Shown one piece after another: positions 1-6,749 of a DNA stretch of 14,130 nt. This DNA is from Chloroflexota bacterium (GTDB taxonomy: Bacteria > Chloroflexota > Dehalococcoidia > UBA1127 > JACQUN01). The stretch lies in the NCBI GenBank assembly GCA_016210285.1, contig JACQUN010000048.1, positions 1-14,130 of the forward strand, read 5' to 3'. Position 1 is the first letter of the stretch. Each line of letters begins with the position of its first letter. The position numbers and the translations under genes were made by a program. The notes below the pieces were generated by a model, which was not told the origin of the DNA, made no database searches, and was given only the letters and a program-made list of their open reading frames with translations.

Positions 1-20
1 GCAACTCAGGGTAAACTCCG

Positions 21-89
21 CGAAGGGTCTGGGGTAGGGAAAAGAAGCCCAGCCCCCCAGATTCTTCGGTCGTCCTTCCTGGGAAGGAC
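21..89. repeat. Two adjacent intergenic hairpins (repeat-element candidate)
   Basis: Two inverted repeats lie side by side upstream of the first promoter. The first pairs CGAAGGGTCTGGGG (21-34) with CCCCAGATTCTTCG (55-68): 12 of 14 positions are Watson-Crick and the other two would be G-U in + strand RNA. An inner GGG/CCC (37-39/48-50) extends it. The second is a perfect 8+8 repeat, GTCCTTCC (72-79) and GGAAGGAC (82-89). The flanks (about 4-20 and 88-103) are loosely inverted too, with CTCAGGG on one side and CCCTCAG on the other. This could be a small non-autonomous repeat element or the terminator region of a gene to the left; there is no T-run, so a canonical terminator is unlikely. Copy number cannot be seen here. 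Confidence 0.5.
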
Positions 90-157
90 TCCCTCAGCAT
101 GACGAGCGCGACATTGCCGGCAGAACCGAAAAACCCTGCTGGACGAGTACAATAGCG

Positions 158-186
158 TTGACTTTTGTTCGTGGGGTTGCTAGAAT
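158..186 (+). promoter_or_regulatory. Sigma-70-type promoter of the glycan operon
   Basis: The -35 box TTGACT (158-163) and the -10 box TAGAAT (181-186) each match 5 of 6 consensus bases and are separated by exactly 17 bases. A TG (178-179) one base before the -10 box makes it an extended -10 promoter. The predicted transcription start is about 192-194. This lies after the in-frame TTG at 190, which argues against that TTG as the start of the first gene. Confidence 0.75.
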
Positions 187-246
187 AGCTTGGCTATTAG
201 ATGCCTTCGCCAGCTATCGAATCCGTTATTGGGAGCGGCACGGTTC

Positions 247-1032
247 ATGAAGAGCCTGGTTTCTATGCAAAAGGACGGGCTCCCGCGTATTACGGCGCTT
301 ATTTGCACGTTGAACGAGGCGGCAAATATCCCCCACATCCTAGCTGCTTTACCGCCTTTTGTCTCCGAAATTCTGGTGGTTGACGGCCACAGCACCGACG
401 GCACCGTTGAGGTCATCAACAGCCTTTGCCCCCAGGCACGCATTCTCTATCAGCCAGGGAAAGGCAAGGGGGACGCCCTCCGGTACGGCATCCAGAATGC
501 AACGGGCGATATCGTCGTCACGCTGGACGCCGACGGCTCGCTGGACCCGGCCGAGATGCCCCGCTTCATCGAGCCGCTGCTCAATGGCAACGACTTCGCC
601 AAGGGCTCCCGCTTCCTGCCTGGGGGCGGAACAGACGATATGCCCCGGCACCGGCTCTTTGGCAACTGGGTCTTCACCACGCTGGTGAACCTCCTGTTCG
701 GCGCCCGGTACACCGACCTCTGCTACGGCTACAACGCCTTCTGGAGGAAGGCCCTGGAGGGGATCGAGTTTCACACCGACAGCTTTGCCGTGGAGACGGA
801 GCTGAACATCAACATCCATCGGGCGCACCTGAAGATTGCGGAGGTCCCCAGCTATGAAAGGGCCCGCTTCCACGGCCAGGGGAAGCTGCGCTCCTTCCGA
901 GATGGTGCACGCATCTTGAAGACGATTTTTGGAGAGCGCTTCCGACGCCCAGAATGGCTGCGGCGAAGAAAGGATGCCCGCCAGACCGCCCCTGCCTCAT
1001 CCAAAAGGGGCGGCGAATCGGGGCTGCCATGA
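247..1032 (+). CDS. GT2 glycosyltransferase, DPM1-like
   Basis: A family 2 (GT-A fold) glycosyltransferase of 261 residues, resembling dolichyl-/polyprenyl-phosphate mannose synthase and related enzymes. From the chosen start, the N-terminal strand and TLNE nucleotide-binding segment (21-24) are followed by VVDGHSTDGT (44-53), GKGKGDALRYG (71-81) and the metal-binding DAD (94-96). The lone catalytic domain lacks C-terminal membrane helices and ends in a basic tail (about 232-243), so it is probably peripheral at the inner membrane face. It likely moves a sugar from a nucleotide donor onto a lipid phosphate or growing glycan; the sugar is not readable. ATG 247 is preferred: GGGAG lies 11 bases upstream and the in-frame TTG at 190 precedes the predicted transcript start. 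ATG 265 is an alternative. It ends in an ATGA overlap with the next gene. Confidence 0.85.
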   Translation: MKSLVSMQKDGLPRITALICTLNEAANIPHILAALPPFVSEILVVDGHSTDGTVEVINSLCPQARILYQPGKGKGDALRYGIQNATGDIVVTLDADGSLDPAEMPRFIEPLLNGNDFAKGSRFLPGGGTDDMPRHRLFGNWVFTTLVNLLFGARYTDLCYGYNAFWRKALEGIEFHTDSFAVETELNINIHRAHLKIAEVPSYERARFHGQGKLRSFRDGARILKTIFGERFRRPEWLRRRKDARQTAPASSKRGGESGLP

Positions 1033-1101
1033 AAGCCTCTGTTATCATCTGCGCGTACTCCACGCGACGCCTTCCCGACACCCTGAAGGCAGCCCAGTCC
1101 G
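1029..1101 (+). repeat. 73-base direct repeat, copy 1
   Basis: The first 73 bases of this gene are identical, base for base, to 1991-2063, the start of the next gene. The identity includes all wobble positions and begins exactly at the start codon. Two further perfect blocks link the same gene pair: 1422-1477 with 2384-2439 (56 bases), and 1869-1916 with 2834-2881 (48 bases). Between blocks the genes differ at many synonymous and non-synonymous sites. Confidence 0.95.
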
Positions 1102-1994
1102 CACTAAACCAGACCTATCCCTCCAGAGAAGTCGTGGTGGCAGTAGATACGAACCCTCCACTCGCAGAGGCGCTGCAGCAGAGCCTGCCGCCGGAAGTGC
1201 AGGTGGTGCTGAACTCAGGGCCTCGTGGCCTAGCCACCAACAGGAATGTAGGGCTGCGCGCCGTTTCTGGAGAGGTGGTGGTCTACCTAGATGATGACGC
1301 TGAAGCAGAGCCTGCCTGGCTGGCCCATCTGATGAAGCACTACCAGGAACCTGACGTGGCGGTGGTAGGCGGACGGACGATCCCCATGTGGGAAGGAGCT
1401 AAGCCCCGATGGATGCCAGAGGAGCTCTACTGGGTCGTTGGGTGCACCTACCGTGGGTACACCAACGGGAGCGGGCCGGTCCGCAACGTGCATGGCAACA
1501 ACATGTCCTTCCGCCGCGAGGCACTTGAGCGAGTGGGTGGCTTCAAGATGGGTCGGGTAGGAGCAAACGCTGCCTCCGGGAACGCCGACGAAACCGAGCT
1601 ATGTCTGCGCATCACACATCACTTCCCTAATGCACGTATTATCTATGAGCCTGCCGCCGTGGTGCACCACCTGGTACCCCAGTCTCGGCAGCGCTTCTCA
1701 TATGTCGCGCGACGCGCTTTCGGTGAGGGGATAGCCAAGGCGACAATCGCTGGACTTTTCCGAGCAGCAGCCCGGCCCCTGTCCTCAGAGTACTCTTACC
1801 TGCGGCACCTCACCGTCCGCTACATGCCCGGTGCTCTAGGGAATGCCCTCCGTTTGCGCGACCCGGCGGGAAACCTGGGGGGGCTGGCTGCAACCACCCT
1901 CATGATCGCCTCCCTGGCGGCCGGGTACGCGGTCACCTATGTGCGAGAGGGCTCCGCGGCCTCCCGGCGAAGAGCCCAGCCGAAGCAGCCATGA
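1029..1994 (+). CDS. GT2 glycosyltransferase, tandem paralogue 1
   Basis: A 321-residue GT-A glycosyltransferase. It opens with an SVIICAYSTRRL strand (4-15) and has a DDD metal motif (88-90) and later the acidic DETELC segment expected near the catalytic base. The ELYWVVGCTYRG stretch followed by NMSFRR recalls AglG-type glucosyl-dolichyl-phosphate glucuronosyltransferases of haloarchaea; that comparison is from memory. A hydrophobic segment near residues 281-304 looks like one C-terminal membrane anchor. The start is the ATG of an ATGA overlap with the preceding gene. An upstream in-frame ATG (954) is rejected because the paralogue begins with the same MKASVIIC. Codon use is visibly richer in A/T at third positions than in the next gene, suggesting a separate history. 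The donor sugar is unproven; glucuronic acid is a guess. Confidence 0.85.
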   Translation: MKASVIICAYSTRRLPDTLKAAQSALNQTYPSREVVVAVDTNPPLAEALQQSLPPEVQVVLNSGPRGLATNRNVGLRAVSGEVVVYLDDDAEAEPAWLAHLMKHYQEPDVAVVGGRTIPMWEGAKPRWMPEELYWVVGCTYRGYTNGSGPVRNVHGNNMSFRREALERVGGFKMGRVGANAASGNADETELCLRITHHFPNARIIYEPAAVVHHLVPQSRQRFSYVARRAFGEGIAKATIAGLFRAAARPLSSEYSYLRHLTVRYMPGALGNALRLRDPAGNLGGLAATTLMIASLAAGYAVTYVREGSAASRRRAQPKQP

Positions 1995-2063
1995 AAGCCT
2001 CTGTTATCATCTGCGCGTACTCCACGCGACGCCTTCCCGACACCCTGAAGGCAGCCCAGTCCG
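1991..2063 (+). repeat. 73-base direct repeat, copy 2
   Basis: Identical to 1029-1101 and likewise starting exactly at an ATG. With copy 1 it forms direct repeats 962 bases apart in the same frame. Recombination between them would delete one gene and leave a single intact hybrid reading frame. Confidence 0.95.
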
Positions 2064-2938
2064 TCCTGGGCCAGAGCTATGCAAACCGCGAGCTCATCAT
2101 GGCCATTGACCCGACACCGGGCCTGGAGGAGGGCCTGCGCCAGGGGCTACCCCCCAGCACCGTCATCGCCATCAACCCACAGCCCGGCACCCTGGTGGGG
2201 GCACGGAACTGCGGAGTGAAGGCGGCAGCGGGCGAGATTGCGGTGTACCTGGACGATGACGCCCAGGCCGAGCCGACATGGCTGGCGGAGCTGGTGAAAC
2301 ACTACGCCGACCCCTCCGTGGTGGGTGCAGGTGGGAGGACCGTCCCCCTCTGGGAACATCGCAGGCCCTGGTGGCTCCCTGAAGAGCTCTACTGGGTCGT
2401 TGGGTGCACCTACCGTGGGTACACCAACGGGAGCGGGCCAGTGCGGAACGTGCATGGCAACAACATGTCTTTCCGGCGGGATGCCCTGGAGCGAGTAGGC
2501 GGATTCAAGATCGGCAGGGTCGGCGGCACCAGCGTGGCCTCCGGCAGCGCCGACGAGACTGAGCTCTGCCTCCGCATCGCCCAGCACTATCCAGGGAGCC
2601 GCATCGTGTACGAGCCCGCGGCGGTGGTGCACCACCTCGTCCCACAGTCGCGGCAACGCCTCTCTTACGTTGCGCGCCGCGCCTACGGCGAGGGCGTGGC
2701 CAAGGGGCTGATAGCCAGGCTCTACCGGGCGGCGGCAAGGCCCCTCTCGTCGGAGTATTCATATCTCCGGCACCTCACCTTCCGCTACGTGCCCGGGGCG
2801 CTGTGGAAAGCCATGCGGCTTCGCGACCCGGCAGGAAACCTGGGGGGGCTGGCTGCAACCACCCTCATGATCGCCTCCCTGAGCGCAGGATACACGATAA
2901 CCCGTGTCAAGACTCGTGGCATGAAGGAGAGCGTGTGA
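1991..2938 (+). CDS. GT2 glycosyltransferase, tandem paralogue 2
   Basis: A 315-residue paralogue of the preceding gene with the same organisation: GT-A N-terminal strand, VYLDDDAQAEP metal-binding segment (about 85-95), PEELYWVVGCTYRG, NMSFRR, DETELC, and a hydrophobic C-terminal helix (about 282-302). It has one extra residue in the VGGTSVASG loop relative to paralogue 1. It overlaps its upstream neighbour by ATGA and its downstream neighbour by GTGA. Third-position G/C is stronger than in paralogue 1. Two related enzymes in tandem would fit addition of successive, similar residues (for example two uronic acids) to a lipid-linked glycan; this is inference. The alternative is that one copy replaces or modulates the other. 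Confidence 0.85.
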   Translation: MKASVIICAYSTRRLPDTLKAAQSVLGQSYANRELIMAIDPTPGLEEGLRQGLPPSTVIAINPQPGTLVGARNCGVKAAAGEIAVYLDDDAQAEPTWLAELVKHYADPSVVGAGGRTVPLWEHRRPWWLPEELYWVVGCTYRGYTNGSGPVRNVHGNNMSFRRDALERVGGFKIGRVGGTSVASGSADETELCLRIAQHYPGSRIVYEPAAVVHHLVPQSRQRLSYVARRAYGEGVAKGLIARLYRAAARPLSSEYSYLRHLTFRYVPGALWKAMRLRDPAGNLGGLAATTLMIASLSAGYTITRVKTRGMKESV

Positions 2939-3900
2939 AGTACTTTGTCACTGGTGGCGCAGGATTCATCGGTTGCCACCTGGTCGAGGCCCTGGCCCAG
3001 CGCGGCGAGGTCACAGTCTTCGATAACCTCTCGACTGGCCACGCCGAGTTCCTCCGCTCCCAGGTGGAAAAGGGGGTCTGTCACTTTGTCCGCGGCGACA
3101 CCCTGGACGAAGCCGCCCTGACCAAGGCCATGCAGGGCCATGACATGGTGTTCCACCTGGCGGCCCACACGGACACCCGGTTCGGCGACGTGGATGTGAA
3201 CATCCGAGGGAACATCCTGGGGACCCGCAACGTCCTCCAGGCCATGCGGACAACAGGGATCTCCAGGATCGTCTTCACCTCCAGCGGCACCGTCTATGGC
3301 GAAGACCCGGAGGTGGCGCCGTTCCCGGAGAGCTATGGCCCCCTGCACCCCATCTCCCTCTACGCCGCCACCAAGCTGGGGTGCGAGGGCATGCTCAGCG
3401 CGTACTCCAATCTCTTCGACTTCCAGGTGTGGATGTTCCGCTTCGCCAACATTGTGGGGGCACGCATGACCCACGGGGTGATCTTCGACTTCGTGCGGAA
3501 GCTGCTGTGGAATCCCCGAGAGATGGAGGTCCTGGGCGATGGCAAGCAGACCAAGCCATACCTCCTGGTCCAGGACTGCATTCGCGGCGTCCTCCTGGTA
3601 ACAGAGCAGGCAAATGGGAAGGTGAACCTGTTCAACATCGGCAACGACGATGCCATTTCAGTCCGGGACATTGCCCGCCTGGTGGTGCAGGAGATGGGGC
3701 TGGAGGGAACCGCTCTCCGCTTCACCGGGCAGGACCGGGGCTGGCAGGGCGATGTACCCTCCTACGGCTACAACGTCGAGAAGATCAGAAGGCTGGGGTG
3801 GCGGCCCAGCGGCTCCTCTGCCGACGCCGTCCGAGAGGCTGCCAGGGCCACGGCCTGGGAGTTCTCGCCCAGGGGCTTCCGCAAGCTTGAGGCGGTCTGA
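2935..3900 (+). CDS. NAD-dependent sugar-nucleotide epimerase/dehydratase (extended SDR)
   Basis: A 321-residue extended short-chain dehydrogenase of the UDP-glucose 4-epimerase (GalE-like) type. The NAD-binding TGGAGFIG is at 6-13 and FDN with the ribose-binding aspartate at 29-31; HLAAHTD follows at 74-80. The catalytic TSSGTVYG is at 115-122 and the YxxxK pair at Y143/K147. These families epimerise or dehydrate nucleotide sugars through a transient 4-keto intermediate in the cytosol. The start is GTG 2935 (GTGA overlap with the upstream stop at 2936-2938), with a perfect AAGGAG five bases before it. A longer frame exists upstream but has no SDR homology. It sits directly before the heptose genes, so its substrate may be a UDP-hexose, a UDP-uronate or GDP-heptose; sequence alone does not decide. 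Confidence 0.85.
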   Translation: MKYFVTGGAGFIGCHLVEALAQRGEVTVFDNLSTGHAEFLRSQVEKGVCHFVRGDTLDEAALTKAMQGHDMVFHLAAHTDTRFGDVDVNIRGNILGTRNVLQAMRTTGISRIVFTSSGTVYGEDPEVAPFPESYGPLHPISLYAATKLGCEGMLSAYSNLFDFQVWMFRFANIVGARMTHGVIFDFVRKLLWNPREMEVLGDGKQTKPYLLVQDCIRGVLLVTEQANGKVNLFNIGNDDAISVRDIARLVVQEMGLEGTALRFTGQDRGWQGDVPSYGYNVEKIRRLGWRPSGSSADAVREAARATAWEFSPRGFRKLEAV

Positions 3901-4613
3901 TGCAGGCGGTGGTGCTGGCGGGGGGCCGCGGGACCCGGCTCCGGCCGCTCACCTACTCAGTGCCGAAGGTGATGGTCCCCGTAGGGGGGCGGCCCTTCCT
4001 CTCCTACCTGCTGGGGCACCTGAAGGCCTGTGGCCTCACCGATGTTGTCCTTTGCATCGGCTACCTGGGGGAGCAGATCCAGGACTGCTTCGGTGACGGC
4101 GCAGCCCTGGGCATGAACCTGAGCTACAGCCGGGAGGGGGAGCATCTCCTGGGGACCGCCGGGGCGCTGAAGCTGGCCGAGCCCATGCTGGAGGAGTGGT
4201 TCCTGGTGCTGAACGGCGACACCTATCTGCCCATTGACTACCGACACGTGACGTCAGCCTTCGTAACCGGCCACTGGCCTGCCATGATGGTGGTCTACGA
4301 CAACAAGGAGGCCACAGGGGTCGCCGCCAACGTGGCCCTGGATGACAAGCTCCGGGCCGTGGTCCGGTATGCCAAGGGGCGAGCAGACCCGGCGATCCGC
4401 TTCGTAGACGCAGGGGTCTCTATCCTCCGCCGGACAGTCCTGGACGGGCTTGCGCCGGGCCAGGTGGCGTCGCTGGAGCAGAGTGTGTTTCCGCACCTGG
4501 CAGAGGCAGGCCACCTGGGCGCCCACCTCTCCACAAGCCCCTTCTACGACATCGGCACCTTCGAGAAGCTTCGCCTCTTCGAAGGTGTCCTCAAGCAGGG
4601 GGCGGGTAGATGA
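3900..4613 (+). CDS. hddC: D-glycero-alpha-D-manno-heptose-1-phosphate guanylyltransferase (putative)
   Basis: A 237-residue NTP_transferase-family nucleotidyltransferase. The N-terminal signature LAGGRGTRLRPLT (6-18) with PK (22-23) binds the nucleotide and phosphate. LGTAGAL (84-90) and the metal-binding NGDTYL (105-110) complete the active site. No left-handed beta-helix or acyltransferase domain follows, so the length fits a simple sugar-1-phosphate nucleotidyltransferase. By itself it could be a mannose-, glucose- or heptose-1-phosphate enzyme. Immediate linkage to heptose kinase, isomerase and phosphatase genes makes GDP-heptose synthesis the best reading, as in the S-layer pathway of Aneurinibacillus thermoaerophilus. 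It starts at a TGATG junction (one-base overlap) and ends in an ATGA overlap with the kinase. Confidence 0.8.
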   Translation: MQAVVLAGGRGTRLRPLTYSVPKVMVPVGGRPFLSYLLGHLKACGLTDVVLCIGYLGEQIQDCFGDGAALGMNLSYSREGEHLLGTAGALKLAEPMLEEWFLVLNGDTYLPIDYRHVTSAFVTGHWPAMMVVYDNKEATGVAANVALDDKLRAVVRYAKGRADPAIRFVDAGVSILRRTVLDGLAPGQVASLEQSVFPHLAEAGHLGAHLSTSPFYDIGTFEKLRLFEGVLKQGAGR

Positions 4614-5581
4614 TTATCACCCGAACCCCCTTCCGCATGAGCTTCTTCGGCGGCGGCACCGACATCGGCGACTTCTACCGCCAGTCCGAGGGGGCTATCA
4701 CGGGCTGCACCATTGACAAGTACATGTACATCATCCTCAACCGCCGCTTCGACCGAACCATCCGCGTCAGCTACGCCAGGACCGAGATTGCCAGCACCGT
4801 GGAAGAGGTCCAGCACCCCATCGTGCGGGAGGCCATGAAGCTCACCGGCGTGACCGAGGGAGTTGAGATTGTATCCATCGCCGACATCCCGGCGCAAACG
4901 GGGCTGGGCTCCTCCAGCAGCTTCACGGTAGGTCTCCTCAACGCCCTCTACGCCTACAGGGGCCTCCTGCGCTCCCCGCAAGAGCTTGCCAGGGAGGCAT
5001 GCCACCTGGAGATTGACCTGCTGCATGAGCCCATCGGCAAGCAGGACCAGTACCTGGCCGCCTTCGGAAATCTCCGCCATATCCGCTTCCATCCCAGCGA
5101 GGACGTGTCTGTGGAGTACATCCTGTGCCCTCCTGAGGTGAAGGAGGACCTGAACCAGCGCCTGCTTCTCCTCTACATGGGAAGGGCAGAAGCCGCCTCC
5201 GTGGTCCTCAAGAAGCAGCAAGAGCGCACGAATCAGAACCTCCCTATCCTCCAGGCGATGCGAGACCTAGCGGTGGAGGGGCAACGCTGCCTGCTGGAGG
5301 GGAGGCTGGACGACCTGGGCGCCCTCCTCCACACCGGCTGGGAGATGAAGAAGCAGCTTGCGGATGGCATCAGCACCCCTGCCATTGACGAATGGTACGA
5401 CACAGCCAGGAGGCTGGGGGCACTGGGAGGCAAGGTGCTGGGCGCCGGAGGAAGGGGCTTCCTCCTCTTGTACTGCCCAGTCCAGAATCGGCAGCGGGTC
5501 CTGGACGCCTTGAAAGAGTTGACCTGTACCCCCTTTGCCTTTGAACCCGAAGGGTCGAAAATCCTCTACGTCGGTGGATAG
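4610..5581 (+). CDS. hddA: D-glycero-alpha-D-manno-heptose-7-phosphate kinase
   Basis: A 323-residue GHMP-family kinase. The opening ITRTPFRMSFFGGGTDI (3-19) is the typical start of HddA and related sugar kinases. The GHMP phosphate loop is PAQTGLGSSSSF (94-105), followed by IGKQDQYLAAFGN (142-154). The C-terminal GHMP motif is GGKVLGAGGRGFLLLY (273-288). It would phosphorylate D-glycero-alpha-D-manno-heptose-7-phosphate at C1 to give the 1,7-bisphosphate. Length matches the family and no catalytic motif appears lost. Alternatives in the same family (fucokinase-like or mevalonate-type enzymes) are less likely with gmhA and gmhB directly downstream. The start is an ATGA overlap with hddC; the stop lies three bases before the isomerase start. 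Confidence 0.88.
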   Translation: MIITRTPFRMSFFGGGTDIGDFYRQSEGAITGCTIDKYMYIILNRRFDRTIRVSYARTEIASTVEEVQHPIVREAMKLTGVTEGVEIVSIADIPAQTGLGSSSSFTVGLLNALYAYRGLLRSPQELAREACHLEIDLLHEPIGKQDQYLAAFGNLRHIRFHPSEDVSVEYILCPPEVKEDLNQRLLLLYMGRAEAASVVLKKQQERTNQNLPILQAMRDLAVEGQRCLLEGRLDDLGALLHTGWEMKKQLADGISTPAIDEWYDTARRLGALGGKVLGAGGRGFLLLYCPVQNRQRVLDALKELTCTPFAFEPEGSKILYVGG

Positions 5582-5584
5582 CCC

Positions 5585-6178
5585 GTGGCAGACCTGAGCC
5601 GAACCGTACAGGACTATGTCGCCAGCGTCCGCCAGTGCCTGGACGAGCTCCAGCCTGCGGACCTGGCTGCTGTGGTGGAGCTTCTCTACAGCGTCTACCA
5701 GCAGCAAGGCCAGGTGCTCCTCGTGGGCAACGGAGGGAGCGCCTCCACGGCTTCCCACTTCGCCACCCACCTCCAGGAGGGAACCGACGGCAAGGGGAAG
5801 GCGGGCGTCCGCGCCTTTTGCCTGAGCGACAACACCTCCCGATTGACCGCAGTGGCCAACGATGTGGACTACGCCTCCGTCTTCGCCAACCAGGCGGCGG
5901 CCCTGCTCCAATCGGGGGATGCCCTCATCGCCATCAGCGGCTCCGGGGAGTCCGCCAACGTCCTCAAGGCAGCCCGCCTGGCAAGAGAGATGGGAGTCAA
6001 AGTCATCGCCCTGGCCGGTTTTGGTGGCGGAACCCTCTCCAGGCTAGCGGATTGCGCTGTGGTGCTGTCCAGCCGGCGGTATGGCCCGGTCGAGGACGTG
6101 CATCTCTCCCTGGCCCACCTGATCCCCCAGATGCTCCGCGAGAGGATTCAGGATGCCCAGACCAGCCGTGTTTCTTGA
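5585..6178 (+). CDS. gmhA: Sedoheptulose-7-phosphate isomerase
   Basis: A 197-residue SIS-domain protein of the phosphoheptose isomerase family. It converts sedoheptulose-7-phosphate to D-glycero-D-manno-heptose-7-phosphate, the first committed heptose step. The phosphate-binding LLVGNGGSAS (45-54) is followed by SHFATHLQE (57-65), which supplies histidine and glutamate side chains of the kind used in the active site. The second SIS loop is AISGSGESANV (116-126). The C-terminal GPVEDVHLSLAH (167-178) carries the acidic and histidine residues typical of GmhA. The start is GTG 5585, with a GGTGGA-like ribosome site six bases upstream and a three-base gap from hddA. Its 3' end overlaps gmhB by 26 bases in another frame. 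The match is clear; other SIS isomerases lack this tail motif. Confidence 0.9.
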   Translation: MADLSRTVQDYVASVRQCLDELQPADLAAVVELLYSVYQQQGQVLLVGNGGSASTASHFATHLQEGTDGKGKAGVRAFCLSDNTSRLTAVANDVDYASVFANQAAALLQSGDALIAISGSGESANVLKAARLAREMGVKVIALAGFGGGTLSRLADCAVVLSSRRYGPVEDVHLSLAHLIPQMLRERIQDAQTSRVS

Positions 6179-6749
6179 CCGAGACGGGGTGCTGAACCGG
6201 CAACCGCCACCCCACCACTACGTCACGTCCCCCGCCGAGCTTGTCCTGCTCCCCCGTGCGGCGCAGGGGCTGGCCCTCCTGAAGAGCCAGGGGTATCTCC
6301 TGGTCGTCGTGACCAACCAGCAGGGCATCGGGCGAGGCCTGATGCGCCAGGAAGACCTTCACACCGTCCACACGGCGCTCTCCAGCAAGCTGCACGCCTA
6401 CGGCGCAACCCTGGACGGCATCTACGCCTGTCCGCACCTGGCCGCCGAGGGATGCCTCTGCCGCAAGCCGCGGCCTGGCCTCTTGCATCGGGCAGCAGGG
6501 GTGCTGGACATCGCCTTGGAGGAGTCCGTCATGATCGGCGACTCCCCTGAGGACCTGAAGGCGGGGGAGGCGGCCGGCTGCCGAACCCTGGTCCACATCC
6601 ACAGGACGGGCTGCGCGGAGGGTCCCGTGGCCCACCACTGCTTGCCCAGCCTGTGGCAGGCATCGCGTTGGATCATCGCACACCATACACCCGGGGCTGT
6701 GAACCCCGCGCCTGGGGCGGCAGCCCAGCTCCCGGGCGCAGGAGGTTGA
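6153..6749 (+). CDS. gmhB: D-glycero-D-manno-heptose-1,7-bisphosphate 7-phosphatase
   Basis: A 198-residue HAD-superfamily phosphatase of the histidinol-phosphatase/GmhB branch. Motif I is FLDRDGVLN (7-15) with nucleophile D9 and acid/base D11. Motif II is VVTNQQGIG (52-60), motif III the lysine of CRKPRPG (103-109) and motif IV GDSPEDLKAG (129-138). A zinc-binding cluster is visible as CPH (93-95) and CLC (101-103). It removes the C7 phosphate from heptose-1,7-bisphosphate, leaving the substrate for the guanylyltransferase. Beyond about residue 165 the protein continues as an unusual tail rich in Ala, Gly and Pro not expected for the family. The coding region overlaps gmhA by 26 bases and meets the next gene at TGATG. 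Confidence 0.9.
   Translation: MPRPAVFLDRDGVLNRQPPPHHYVTSPAELVLLPRAAQGLALLKSQGYLLVVVTNQQGIGRGLMRQEDLHTVHTALSSKLHAYGATLDGIYACPHLAAEGCLCRKPRPGLLHRAAGVLDIALEESVMIGDSPEDLKAGEAAGCRTLVHIHRTGCAEGPVAHHCLPSLWQASRWIIAHHTPGAVNPAPGAAAQLPGAGG

Noticed and set aside
190..246. TTG at 190 as the start of the first glycosyltransferase
   Set aside because: It lies upstream of the predicted transcript start (about 193) and has no ribosome site; ATG 247 with GGGAG fits better.
201..383. 60-codon + strand ORF starting 15 bases after the first promoter's -10 box
   Set aside because: Most of it lies inside the glycosyltransferase gene in another frame and encodes no recognisable motif.
954..1028. Upstream ATG at 954 for the first tandem GT2 gene
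   Set aside because: It would overlap the previous gene by 79 bases; the paralogue's start and the ATGA junction both indicate 1029.
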